36,906 nt of DNA, taken from an uncultured delta proteobacterium. GTDB taxonomy: Bacteria > Desulfobacterota > Syntrophia > Syntrophales > UBA8958. Each line of letters opens with the position of its first letter. Position 1 is the first letter of the stretch. The position numbers were made by a program, and so were the translations under genes. The DNA lies in NCBI GenBank assembly GCA_903885795.1, contig CAISJV010000083.1, positions 1 through 36,906 on the forward strand, in the 5' to 3' direction. Shown piece after piece: positions 24,897-33,245 of this stretch. The notes beneath the pieces were generated by a model that made no database searches, was not told where the DNA came from, and saw only the letters and a list, made by a program, of their open reading frames with translations.

Positions 24897-26414
24897 CTAT
24901 TTTGTCCGCTTGGAACGGGCCAGTTTGGCAATCCTGGCTTCGAAACCGGCGAAGCGTTTATCCAGTGATTTGAGCTCGTCGAGCTTTTCACTCTCACTCA
25001 AGAAGGAGTAACGGATGCTGTTATACACCACCTTCTTTAGTTCTTCATAGGAGGGCTTGTAGCGGGTTATAAATAAAAGATATTCGTTGCTCAAATTGTT
25101 GCGTGACACGCCGGGATCGTCGGTGGAAATTACGAATGGCACGTCATGATGTCGATATATTTGCACCGGATGAGCCTCGTTTTTCACCCCAAGGATGAAA
25201 GAGTCGCTGGTCAGATTCACCTCGATCGCGACCTTGCGCTCCTTTAGTACTTCCAGCAGTTCGTGTGGATCCGTCTCATGCGCAATATCCACACCATGCC
25301 CGATCCGGTCCGCCATAGCGATCTCCACGGCTTCACGGACATGGTTCTTCAAACCCTCGGGGGGAACCATCCCCAATACCAGCTCGCCGGCATGGAGGGA
25401 GAGTTTCACCCCTGGAAAGCGCTGATTCAAAAAGCGAAACATCTGCATGTGGAGGGAGTAGTCACGCATGGAGACATAGCCGTTCTCCGGGCCAACAATG
25501 TTGACGCCGACGATAAGATTACTCCCCTTAGCGGCGGCAAAGGCGGCATACAAACCAGAAAATACCTTTGCGGGAGAGTTATTGCGCGACACATAGGCCT
25601 GAAAGCGGATCTTGAAAGCGGCGTCATCGATGCCCGTGGCAATCTCTTCCAAACTTTTGACATAGTCGTCGATCTTCGCCTTGGCAGCGGCATCCCCATC
25701 CATAAAGTCGGCACATTCATTCAAGACTGCCTCTGTCTCGTCTTCCGTGGCTTCCGCTTTGAGATCGTTGATTAATTTAGCCAGGTGAGGGTTGACGACG
25801 TCGGGGGACTTTTCCAGCATCGTCTCTATATATTGGACATTTTCGGCCTTAGCGCGGTCTTTGAGGGACTGCAAACCCTCATGGAAGGCAGCATTCGAAA
25901 CAGGGCCGAAAAAGCCGAAAGTATCGAAAAATTGTTGATCCGGTGCTGATTGCTCGTGAAAGTGGTTTCCGTAGTCCTTGTCGGACCAGCGCATGAGTAA
26001 TTCTCGATAGAAAGAGTTGTCTTTTATCACCGCATCGGCGCTGATGCATATTTTGCCGGCTCCTTCCGCAAGCTCGGCCGCAGGTTTGATCTCGATACGA
26101 TATTTCTCGACCTTCAGTCGTACATCGCTTTCGCGGTAAATGCAGAAATTCTTCTTCCCTACCCAATCCAGATAAGTCTCGGCATAGATCGCTCCCGAGT
26201 AGTGATGATGAATATCACCGCCTTTGGGCAGCATGTTCGCGAATAGATTGAGCTCTGCGACTTGGGGGGTCCCTCCTGAGATCAGATTTGAGTAATACTG
26301 CTTCGTTGAAAGGTAGTCGCTCTGGGAGATTGCTTTTTTTGACTTGATTTCGCGCGCATCGGCGACTCCGAATGACAATAAACAAATCAACATCACAAGG
26401 ATTCTAATCTTCAT
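24897..26414 (-). CDS. Secreted adenosine-deaminase-like hydrolase
   Basis: A 505-aa protein with an N-terminal signal peptide (MKIRILVMLICLLSFGVADA, cleavage near 20). The rest is an amidohydrolase of the adenosine deaminase/ADGF type, which converts adenosine or a related purine to the inosine form, here in the periplasm or outside the cell. Zinc and catalytic residues are readable in order: HxH within GGDIHHHYSG (H69, H71), LSLHAGEL (His and the proton-shuttling Glu), DRIGHGVDIAH, and ISTDDPGVS (metal Asp pair). Between the first motif and the barrel is an insertion of about 150 residues, larger than in cytosolic ADA and reminiscent of the extracellular ADGF family. AAGGA lies before ATG 26414. 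It is a lone minus-strand gene with the ~97-bp repeat upstream. Confidence 0.88.
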   Translation of the reverse strand: MKIRILVMLICLLSFGVADAREIKSKKAISQSDYLSTKQYYSNLISGGTPQVAELNLFANMLPKGGDIHHHYSGAIYAETYLDWVGKKNFCIYRESDVRLKVEKYRIEIKPAAELAEGAGKICISADAVIKDNSFYRELLMRWSDKDYGNHFHEQSAPDQQFFDTFGFFGPVSNAAFHEGLQSLKDRAKAENVQYIETMLEKSPDVVNPHLAKLINDLKAEATEDETEAVLNECADFMDGDAAAKAKIDDYVKSLEEIATGIDDAAFKIRFQAYVSRNNSPAKVFSGLYAAFAAAKGSNLIVGVNIVGPENGYVSMRDYSLHMQMFRFLNQRFPGVKLSLHAGELVLGMVPPEGLKNHVREAVEIAMADRIGHGVDIAHETDPHELLEVLKERKVAIEVNLTSDSFILGVKNEAHPVQIYRHHDVPFVISTDDPGVSRNNLSNEYLLFITRYKPSYEELKKVVYNSIRYSFLSESEKLDELKSLDKRFAGFEARIAKLARSKRTK

Positions 26415-26450
26415 GGGATATTCCTTTCACAGAACTTTCAGGCCACGCTT

Positions 26451-26548
26451 TTACCCTTTGAGGCTGTAAATTGTCAAATGGATTGTCACCATTAAGCTGA
26501 TTGAAATATCAAGTCTATTGTGCTAACTGACGGTCAGCCTCAGGAATG
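26451..26548 (-). repeat. ~97-bp dispersed repeat, copy B
   Basis: Partner of 20970-21067, same orientation, with the same four conserved blocks and only small gaps. It sits about 37 bp ahead of the adenosine deaminase start, and also in the gap before the divergent enoyl-CoA isomerase-like gene. Position and orientation relative to the minus-strand gene match copy A, so a promoter, leader or operator role is possible; a small mobile repeat is the alternative. Confidence 0.7.
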
Positions 26549-26592
26549 AACAATGGCCGGCTACCAAAAACTACCGCACGGAGGAATATGCT

Positions 26593-27309
26593 ATGGCGAT
26601 ACTAGGATGGACAAAAGACGAAAACGTCGCAATCATTACCATGACTAACGGCGAAAACAGACACAACCCGATGTTTATCGAAGCTATTTTGAAAGCTTTC
26701 GACGAAATTGAGGCAGATGCAGACATCTCGGCGATTGTTATTGCCTCCAACGACCCCAAAAACTGGTCCCAGGGGATCGACCTGCCCTGGTTGCTGGATG
26801 TTTTCAACAAAAAGGATTTTCAGGCCATCAAGGACTTTATGTACGGACTGAATAAAATCTTCAAGAGAATCATCCTCTACCCCATGCCGGTCGTCGCCGC
26901 CCTCAATGGTCATGCCTTCGGCGACGGCAGCATCATGGCCTGCGCCTGCGATTTCCGCTTCATGAGATCGGACCGGGGATTCTTCTGCTTTCCCGAAGTG
27001 GACATCAGCATCCCCTTCCTGCCGGGCATGCTTGCCCTCCTGAAAAAGGCCCTGCCCTATTACAAGTTTGAAGAAGCCGTATTCAGCGGTAAGCGTATGG
27101 GAGCCAAGGAGTTGGAAGAGAACCATATCATCATCAAGGCCTGCGCCGATCAGGACGAACTGATGAATGAATCCTTGGCTTTCGCCAAGACATTCAAGAA
27201 AAAACGCGCCATTTTCGGAGAGATGAAAAGACGCATTAACAAACACATCGTCGAGATCATGGACAAGGAAGATCCTGAATACATCGAACCTTTGAAGCTC
27301 ATGATGTAA
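26593..27309 (+). CDS. Enoyl-CoA hydratase/isomerase-family protein (isomerase-like)
   Basis: A 238-aa crotonase-fold protein. The CoA-binding/oxyanion segments are SNDPKNWSQGIDLPWL (about 55-70) and ALNGHAFGDGSIMACACDFR (about 97-116). In enoyl-CoA hydratase the two catalytic Glu lie in GGGCE and PE; here the first is lost (GDGSIM) while the second is kept in CFPEVDISIPF (about 125-135). A single acidic residue with FPEVD is the pattern of delta3,delta2-enoyl-CoA isomerases, so isomerase activity is more likely than hydration. It is slightly shorter than usual and lacks the long C-terminal helices. GGAGG precedes ATG 26593. It lies 12 bp before lptF and may share its transcript. Confidence 0.85.
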   Translation: MAILGWTKDENVAIITMTNGENRHNPMFIEAILKAFDEIEADADISAIVIASNDPKNWSQGIDLPWLLDVFNKKDFQAIKDFMYGLNKIFKRIILYPMPVVAALNGHAFGDGSIMACACDFRFMRSDRGFFCFPEVDISIPFLPGMLALLKKALPYYKFEEAVFSGKRMGAKELEENHIIIKACADQDELMNESLAFAKTFKKKRAIFGEMKRRINKHIVEIMDKEDPEYIEPLKLMM

Positions 27310-27321
27310 ACAGCGAGGATC

Positions 27322-28464
27322 ATGAAAAAGATTATTCACCGCTACATCCTGAAAGAGATCGCTTTCCCCTTTTTCATGATCCTCTTCATTCTGACCTTCG
27401 TCCTCCTTATGGGAAAGATCCTCCAGCTCATGGATCTCATGGTCAACAAGGGCATCCGCGTGTTCGACATCGGGCTGATGATCATTTACCTGATGCCTTC
27501 CTTTCTCCTGTTCACCATTCCCATCTCCCTTTTTGTGGCCATCATGATGGGCCTGGGACGCCTTTCCAGCGACAATGAACTTATCGTCATGAAGGCATCG
27601 GGAATGAGTCTCTACGAGATTTCCAAACCCATTATCCTTGCCACTGTTGTGACCTTTTTTCTAACGGCGGTAACCAGTTATTTTCTTGTCCCTGAGGGTA
27701 ACTATGCCACCAAGCTCCTCCTTTTCAGCGTCGCCCGGCAAAAAGCCAGCGCCGGTATCAAAGAAAAGGTCTTCAACGATGACTTCAAGGGAATCCTTCT
27801 GTACGCCGACAAGATACCCGTCAGTGCGGATTATATGGAAGGGGTACTCATCTCCGATACCCGTGACAAAGAAGAGCCGTCCACTATCATCGCCTCCAGG
27901 GCCTATCTTGTGGCCAACCCCAATGAAATGACTGTCACACTACGACTTGAAGACGGGGCCACCCACGGTGTGGATCGAGATTTGAAAAATTATCGTAAGA
28001 TGGACTTTGCCCGGTATGATATCAAATTGGACCTGGGGGCGGCGATGACAGAAGATAAGGCCAAGACCAAGGCAAGTACGGAAATGAGCGTTGTAGAAAT
28101 CTTGAAGCGTATGCAGGATAAAAAAATAAAAGATACGGATCTGCGTGAATTGGCGATCGAGATCCAAAAGAAACTTGCCATTCCAGTCTCCACACTGGTT
28201 TTCTGCGTTCTGGGCATTCCCTTGGGCATCAGGAAGCACCGTACAGCGAAGTTCTGGGGATTTTCCATCGGCCTTGTGGTGGTCCTCGCCTATTACCTCA
28301 TCCGCCTCGGCGGGGAGGCCCTTGCGGAAACGGGACAGTTGACTCCTTTTATCGGTACTTGGACCCCGAATATCCTGCTCGGAATTGTGGGAATTTATCT
28401 TTTCTACCGGACGGCGGAGGAGAAACCCCTCTGGCCGAACCTTTTCAAGAACATTAAATCATAA
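27322..28464 (+). CDS. lptF: LPS export permease LptF
   Basis: A 380-aa YjgP/YjgQ-family permease. With LptG and the LptB ATPase it lifts lipopolysaccharide out of the inner membrane to LptC. It has three N-terminal helices (about residues 10-120), a periplasmic beta-jellyroll-like domain (about 130-270) and three C-terminal helices ending at FYRTAEEKP. The opening KIIHRYILKEIAFPFF and the coupling-helix segment (SSDNELIVMKASGMS) are standard. GAGGATC before ATG 27322; lptG follows after 7 bp. Presence of the pair shows an LPS-bearing outer membrane. Confidence 0.95.
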   Translation: MKKIIHRYILKEIAFPFFMILFILTFVLLMGKILQLMDLMVNKGIRVFDIGLMIIYLMPSFLLFTIPISLFVAIMMGLGRLSSDNELIVMKASGMSLYEISKPIILATVVTFFLTAVTSYFLVPEGNYATKLLLFSVARQKASAGIKEKVFNDDFKGILLYADKIPVSADYMEGVLISDTRDKEEPSTIIASRAYLVANPNEMTVTLRLEDGATHGVDRDLKNYRKMDFARYDIKLDLGAAMTEDKAKTKASTEMSVVEILKRMQDKKIKDTDLRELAIEIQKKLAIPVSTLVFCVLGIPLGIRKHRTAKFWGFSIGLVVVLAYYLIRLGGEALAETGQLTPFIGTWTPNILLGIVGIYLFYRTAEEKPLWPNLFKNIKS

Positions 28465-28471
28465 TGGAACT

Positions 28472-29554
28472 ATGAAGATCCTCGATCGATACATCATCAG
28501 GGAATACCTTAAATTGTTCTTTCTCATTCTCCTGTCCATAATATCGATCTATCTGATCATCGATTTTTTCGGTAAAATACGCATGTTTATCAGCAACAAC
28601 GCCACTATTGTCCAGATGGCGTCGCATTTTTTTTTCATGATCCCCACAATCGTTTCTCAGACAACCCCAGCCATCATTCTCCTGGCAACGCTCATGACCT
28701 TCGGCACAATGTCTAAAAACAACGAGATTGTGGCCGTCAAGGCCAACGGGGTAAGTCTTTACCGCCTCGCTTTCCCGCTTTTCATCATTTGTGTCATCGT
28801 CAGCATCGCTCTTTTTCTGTTCAGTGAGTTCGTTACCCCCCGGGCCTTCCAGAAGGCCGAACACATCCGCCTGGTAGAAGTCCAGAAGCAGGAATCCATG
28901 GGGATATTCAAGCAGAATGAGATCTGGTACCGGGGAAATCATGCCATATATAATTTCCGCATGTTTGATGCACAAAACAATGCTCTCCATGGAATCACGA
29001 TTTATTATCTGGATCCTAAATTCCGTCTGCTCCAAAGAATTGACGCGGAAAAAGCACAGTGGCAAGATGGGAAATGGATCTTCCAGAATGTGCTGATCGC
29101 CTCGATGGCAGATGGGGGCGGCTTCCCCAAACTGGAAAAATTATCTTCCCAAACAATGAATCTTCCGGAAAAACCGGCAGACTTCAAGAAGGTTCAAAAG
29201 GAAGCTGACAAAATGGGCTTTTTTGAACTGTATCCGTATATTCGCAAGCTGCAATCCGAAGGGTATGACATGACACGCTACCTGGTGGACATGCATGGGA
29301 AACTGGCCTTCAGTTTTGTCAGCATCATTCTGTTGGTGATCGGGATCTGCTTCTCTCTGCGATCGGAGCGTAGCGGCGGGGTGGCGCAAAGCATCGGCGC
29401 CGGGGTCATCATCGGTTTTTCCTATTGGCTGGTGTTTGCCTTTTCTCTCTCCCTGGGCCGGTCGGGAACTCTTTATCCCCTGCTGGCGGCATGGATTCCC
29501 AACCTTATTTTCAGTGCTGCGGCGTACTATCTGATCCGGCGAGTCAACACCTAA
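28472..29554 (+). CDS. lptG: LPS export permease LptG
   Basis: A 360-aa partner of LptF with the same layout: ILDRYIIREYLKLFF at the N-terminus, coupling segment SKNNEIVAVKANGVSLYRL (about 88-106), a periplasmic domain (about 130-265) and three C-terminal helices ending YYLIRRVNT. ATG 28472 follows the lptF stop by 7 bp with a weak GGA, so translation is probably coupled. The two are distinct paralogs, as usual. Confidence 0.95.
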   Translation: MKILDRYIIREYLKLFFLILLSIISIYLIIDFFGKIRMFISNNATIVQMASHFFFMIPTIVSQTTPAIILLATLMTFGTMSKNNEIVAVKANGVSLYRLAFPLFIICVIVSIALFLFSEFVTPRAFQKAEHIRLVEVQKQESMGIFKQNEIWYRGNHAIYNFRMFDAQNNALHGITIYYLDPKFRLLQRIDAEKAQWQDGKWIFQNVLIASMADGGGFPKLEKLSSQTMNLPEKPADFKKVQKEADKMGFFELYPYIRKLQSEGYDMTRYLVDMHGKLAFSFVSIILLVIGICFSLRSERSGGVAQSIGAGVIIGFSYWLVFAFSLSLGRSGTLYPLLAAWIPNLIFSAAAYYLIRRVNT

Positions 29555-29778
29555 TTAGCTCCCTAAATCATTGCGAAATATTGGCTTCTTATTGAAAGCG
29601 TGAAAATGGGGGAAGGTCTTCGTGTAGCAGCTTTCGATCGGAAATGCTTAACCAAAAAAACCTAGCTGGTTATTTTGTGCACCTACAACTACTTGGTGGC
29701 AAGCATGTAAATCCTCCAAGAAACCTGTGTACTCGACTCAAGCGGCCGTAAATTTTATTAGCGCAAGGGGGGATATTC
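29555..29778. other. Intergenic stretch after lptG
   Basis: No gene is supported in this 224-bp gap. The only structure I see is a weak hairpin around AACCTAGCTGGTT (about 29660-29672), followed by ATTTTG. It could help end lptFG transcription, but the stem is only four pairs. Confidence 0.3.
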
Positions 29779-29913
29779 ATGGAATGGCCAAGGAGAATAA
29801 ATGGCGAGTTTGAAAGTGGCTTGATGCGTCGTTACGAGGCAAACCGGGTTGTGGAGTTATACCGGACTGTATATGGTGATCGCTATCGTTGTCATAAAAA
29901 TCCCACCCAATGA
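29779..29913 (+). CDS. Small 44-aa ORF of unknown function
   Basis: ATG 29779 is preceded by AAGGGGGGA at good spacing. It encodes a basic 44-residue product starting MEWPRRINGEFESGLMRRYE and ending CHKNPTQ. There is no hydrophobic helix and no motif I recognise. It stands alone between lptG and a minus-strand oxidoreductase, at the left edge of the AT-richer region. It may be a genuine small protein or the start of a lost gene. Confidence 0.45.
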   Translation: MEWPRRINGEFESGLMRRYEANRVVELYRTVYGDRYRCHKNPTQ

Positions 29914-29942
29914 TACGTCGTTTGAGACGAGCCAAACCGCAA

Positions 29943-31193
29943 TTACACTATTACATCTTTCATTAATTTATCTGCGGCTCGCTTACCGGTAATAAGTGCT
30001 GTTTCCATAGATGGGCAGCCCATAAAATCTCCGGCATAATAAAAGTTGTTCAGTCCTTGCTTGCTTCGTGTGGATTTAACAAAATCCTCCCCTGCAATAG
30101 GCATAGCCGTTTCCCAATCTACCCGGTTCACTAATTCTGAAATCGTTACATCCTTAAAATGCGCCTGCATTTCGGTCTTAATTATCTCTAGCAAATCGGG
30201 AGAACTGATAGCAGTGGGCTTCGGGTCTCTCACTTTGATATTCAGGTTGAGATATTGGGCCGTTTTTTCAGTATAAAGTTTTTTGAGATTAACGATGGAA
30301 AGAATGGGAAACAATTGCTGAGTATCTTCTTTATAAAAACAGGAACCCCATTCGGCATCATCTTCTACCACTGCTGTTCCGCTATAAGAAACAGTAGCCG
30401 TAATAAACTTCGAATAGCGCACCTCTGAAGGAGTGTGACAAAAAATAAAATAATCTGCGACCATTTCTCCGAGGCTGGTTATGAGTTGTTTGTTGTCAAT
30501 TTCTTCGAGCATGCAGTTGTAGTGAATTTGTACACCACGCTTTTTCAACTCATCTTTCATAGCATCAATAAAAACTTTACTTCCTTTTCGGAGGTAAGAG
30601 GACGCATGCACATCACCGTGGTAAATATTTTGAAAAAGAATTGCCGCCAAAAATGCCATTTTGTATTCAGTAACCGGGCCGTAGCAATATCCCTGAAGAT
30701 AAGTATCAAAAACACGTAAGTAGTAGTTTGTTTTCTCGGTCTCCATATTCAGGCTCTTCAGATAATCCTGAATAGTTAAGTCATCGTAGGCATCGAGTTC
30801 CGGCTCTGTGGGGTCTAAATCGATAAATTGATTTGGGAAAATATGTAGGAAAATTTTCACGATATCCTTAAAGGAAAAATTAATCCCTTCATCGTAATTG
30901 TCGTGTGATTTTACATGACCGGCATAGTAATCCAGTGCCGGGGGAATCTTTATCAGTTCTTCCGTAAGGCCGAGCGCGTTGATTAGTTCGTGATAACGTT
31001 TATACCAAGGATATACAATAAATCCTCCCACATCTATCATCTGTCCGTTAATGGTGCAACTACGCACCCGACCACCCAAACAGTTGTCCTTTTCAATCAG
31101 ATGAATATCAAAACCTTCTGCTTCGGACAACTCATAAGCCGCTGATAAGCCGGCCAATCCTCCTCCAACTATAATAACTTTCCTTTTCTTCAT
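29943..31193 (-). CDS. FAD-dependent amine oxidase/phytoene desaturase-like oxidoreductase
   Basis: A 416-aa flavoprotein. The N-terminal Rossmann dinucleotide loop KVIIVGGGLAGLSAAYELS (about residues 5-23) is followed by LIEKDNCLGGRVRS (about 33-46), the amine-oxidase/carotenoid-desaturase GGR motif. The C-terminal FAD-closing segment is FYYAGDFMGCPSMETALITG (about 385-404). Substrates in this family include polyamines, carotenoid precursors, protoporphyrinogen and hydroxysqualene-type isoprenoids; the sequence does not decide. ATG 31193 with AGGTGAG upstream is preferred over the GTG at 31202. Codon use is clearly more AT-rich than in lptFG, consistent with a separate origin for this part of the window. 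Confidence 0.85.
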   Translation of the reverse strand: MKKRKVIIVGGGLAGLSAAYELSEAEGFDIHLIEKDNCLGGRVRSCTINGQMIDVGGFIVYPWYKRYHELINALGLTEELIKIPPALDYYAGHVKSHDNYDEGINFSFKDIVKIFLHIFPNQFIDLDPTEPELDAYDDLTIQDYLKSLNMETEKTNYYLRVFDTYLQGYCYGPVTEYKMAFLAAILFQNIYHGDVHASSYLRKGSKVFIDAMKDELKKRGVQIHYNCMLEEIDNKQLITSLGEMVADYFIFCHTPSEVRYSKFITATVSYSGTAVVEDDAEWGSCFYKEDTQQLFPILSIVNLKKLYTEKTAQYLNLNIKVRDPKPTAISSPDLLEIIKTEMQAHFKDVTISELVNRVDWETAMPIAGEDFVKSTRSKQGLNNFYYAGDFMGCPSMETALITGKRAADKLMKDVIV

Positions 31194-31202
31194 AATTCTC
31201 AC

Positions 31203-31549
31203 CTATTGAGTATTTGTTTGAGTCGAGTAAACCGGTTTCTTCCGATATTTAGAGTGAGGTTTGTTTTCTCTGTTTGCCGCCTGGATTCCCGGCGGTGCCA
31301 AAAGATTTCAACCATGTATCCGTCGGCCCGAGCCCTTCAAGACACAAACCTGCATATCATAACTATGGACTAAAAAATCATTGATAACGGTTTGTAATCA
31401 AAAATTTACATCTACTATAACATTCTACTGATTTCAGGAAGGCTTCTATCAAAATCATCTCATTCAGAAGCCTAATATTTTTTATCGACTTATGGGTCTT
31501 TCTTCCATCAATTCGTATCCGCTCTTCTACCAATATCTGCTTATGTTGG
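31203..31549. other. 347-bp gap with two hairpins
   Basis: No convincing gene. A CCGCC/GGCGG hairpin lies at about 31278-31294. A second, AGGCTTCT/AGAAGCCT (31440-31473), is followed on the plus strand by AATATTTTTT, so it looks like a rho-independent terminator for plus-strand transcription, although no plus-strand gene is evident here. Confidence 0.4.
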
Positions 31550-32200
31550 TTATTCCTTCTCCATTTCCTTTGTTTCTCTTTCAAAACAGGCAGGACAGAT
31601 GCCGTGGCTAAATTGAGCTTCAGAATGCTCGGAGATGTATTTTTCCAACCCATGCCAGTCATCTTGGTCATCCCTGATTTTCTTACAGTAAGCACAAATC
31701 GGGATAATCCCTTCCAACTGCCTCACTCGGGACAAAGTGGCCTCAATCTCTGTAATGCGCTCATTCAGCTCCCGCCTAAGTTTTTCCAGGAGCAAGTTTT
31801 TTTTCACCGTTTCGCGTTGCAAATTGATGAGTTCATTATTTAGTGTCCCGATCTGTTCGATGGCCCGGCTTTCTGTCAGGAATAGCCGTTCACAGAAGAT
31901 CAGGTATCCGCTTTCCGTTTCAACGGCACGGCAGTAAAGGAGGCCGTTCACAACCGATTGATGGTTGCTGGAGAGTTTAATCTCTTCTGTCTGGTTGAGG
32001 TCGTTGTCACCCAGTGTTAGGAAATCCGTAATAGGAGATCCAACGGGTTTCTGTTGCAGTTGAAACATCCTTGTGAAACCCTGATTGCAGTCCTGGATGT
32101 TCAGTGCCGAGTCGATGAGAATAATCCCAATGCTACTCACTGCATCGAGATACGATTCAATTTCTTCTCGTCGACTTACCAGTTCTTTAAGCATGGTCAT
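31550..32200 (-). CDS. PAS-domain protein with C-terminal Cys motif
   Basis: A 216-aa cytosolic sensory protein. It has an N-terminal PAS-like domain (IGIILIDSALNIQDCNQGFTR, about residues 22-42) and a coiled coil with a heptad-like run (LNNELINLQRETVKKNLLLEKLRRELNERI, within about 118-155). The tail ends IPICAYCKKIRDDQ and FSHGICPACF, that is two CxxC-type pairs about 35 residues apart. This tail is familiar from PAS proteins and hybrid regulators of Desulfobacterota and probably binds zinc. There is no histidine-kinase catalytic domain, so it is a stand-alone sensor or scaffold. ATG 32200 is the start used; GTG/ATG alternatives between 32224 and 32194 are not resolved by a clear ribosome site. 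Confidence 0.8.
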   Translation of the reverse strand: MTMLKELVSRREEIESYLDAVSSIGIILIDSALNIQDCNQGFTRMFQLQQKPVGSPITDFLTLGDNDLNQTEEIKLSSNHQSVVNGLLYCRAVETESGYLIFCERLFLTESRAIEQIGTLNNELINLQRETVKKNLLLEKLRRELNERITEIEATLSRVRQLEGIIPICAYCKKIRDDQDDWHGLEKYISEHSEAQFSHGICPACFERETKEMEKE

Positions 32201-32267
32201 GCCGCGATTCTTCACTCCCACCACGCATTGGCAGAGAGTGCACCATTGTTGGCGTTGTCAGCATATC

Positions 32268-32681
32268 CTACAGCTTCCAGTAGGTGGTGTAGCCGTAGTA
32301 GTTGTAAATGCTGTTTCCCCAAGTCCTGTCCGCGAAATCTGGCCACTTGGCGTCCTGGTCAAACCCGGGAGCTGCCTTCAGTTTCTCCTTATCCACATTG
32401 AGCATGAGCTTGTCCCCAGGCTCGGCGATCTCTAAGAGTGTGTGCTCAGGTTTGGCAAACTCGAATGCCTTCCAAGGTATGGCGAACAGCTTGTTCCCCA
32501 TACCCATGAAGCCACCGAAAGAGAGAACCGCGTAGGCTATGCAACCTTCCTTGGCGTCGAGCACCAGTTCGTGGATCTTGCCCAGATCTTCGTACTGGCG
32601 GTTGTATACAGTCTCGCCGATGATTTTGGATGCCAAGATGACACCGTACATTTCCTCTGTAATCTTATTCTCTTCTGTCAT
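32268..32681 (-). CDS. PRC-barrel domain protein
   Basis: A 137-aa protein with a single PRC-barrel: LASKIIGETVYNRQYEDLGKIHELVLDAKEGCIAYAVLSFGG corresponds to its first half (about residues 16-57, beta-rich with the conserved G-x-I core). A hydrophobic strand set including FAIPWKAFEF follows. The extended C-terminus (NSIYNYYGYTTYWKL) is aromatic-rich. PRC-barrel proteins of this size are often stress-linked and lie near BON and CsbD genes, as here. GGAGA precedes ATG 32681. Confidence 0.87.
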   Translation of the reverse strand: MTEENKITEEMYGVILASKIIGETVYNRQYEDLGKIHELVLDAKEGCIAYAVLSFGGFMGMGNKLFAIPWKAFEFAKPEHTLLEIAEPGDKLMLNVDKEKLKAAPGFDQDAKWPDFADRTWGNSIYNYYGYTTYWKL

Positions 32682-32766
32682 ATCTTCTCCTCTAGTCTCT
32701 CGTTTATAGTTGTTGAGTTAAGTTGAGACCTTTGACCGCTCTTTTACCTTGCTGATCTTCATTTTA

Positions 32767-32872
32767 TCATCCGGTTTATGCCTATATTTCTCATAACTTC
32801 CCCCAAAACCTTCTTGACCTGACGGATCTTTTCCTGAGCTTTGCCAGCTACCTTTTCACGGCGGCGCCAGCG
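32767..32872 (-). pseudogene. CsbD C-terminal remnant
   Basis: In the frame ending at TGA 32767, the residues EKVAGKAQEKIRQVKKVLG match the end of the intact CsbD at 35576-35755 (EKLAGQVQEKIGQIKKVWG). DNA identity is obvious over about 60 bases. No start or N-terminal half is present. The frame instead runs back into the 3' end of the phasin-like gene in another register, so this is the scar of a recombination or deletion. Confidence 0.65.
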
Positions 32873-33101
32873 CTTGATTAGTACGAAAGGCTTGCATGGT
32901 CATAGCGTTACAATACTCAATGAACGCAGCCGTCTTTTCAGCACCCATGCGTTGGAATTCCTTGCGATCACGTTCTGAAACGGAGGGACCTGAGATGGCC
33001 ATGCGCGTTACTCGATGAGCGACGACTTGCGGGACGGCGAAGACGAGTTCTGCCGCCTTGGCAAGTAAAGATTTTGTCTTGCGTTTATGGCGAGAGGGCA
33101 T
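32856..33101 (-). CDS. Phasin-like small protein, probably 3'-truncated
   Basis: An 81-aa product beginning MPSRHKRKTKSLLAKAAEL with VPQVVAHRVTRMAISGP and RDRKEFQRMGAEKTAAFIEYCNAM. This is the pattern of polyhydroxyalkanoate-granule-associated phasins, amphipathic helical proteins that coat PHA inclusions. Family members usually run on past the last helix; here the frame stops right after ALAPP, exactly where the csbD remnant begins, suggesting loss of the C-terminus. AAGGA sits six bases ahead of ATG 33101; an ATG at 33122 is an alternative. No PHA synthase is in the window. Confidence 0.62.
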   Translation of the reverse strand: MPSRHKRKTKSLLAKAAELVFAVPQVVAHRVTRMAISGPSVSERDRKEFQRMGAEKTAAFIEYCNAMTMQAFRTNQALAPP

Positions 33102-33245
33102 GGGTGTTCCTTGGCGATTCATAATCCCTAGAATTTTTTTCACTACCAAAAGTTGACGAACCCGTAAAAATTCGAAGTTACCCGGCCGGGATTGACGTCA
33201 TACATATTATTTCCAACCTTGTGACGATAACTGTCTTGGTATGCT

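Noticed and set aside
31378-31695. 105-codon minus-strand frame overlapping the PAS protein's 3' end
   Set aside because: Its first half is a shifted read of the PAS gene; the rest crosses a hairpin-rich gap and has no recognisable features.
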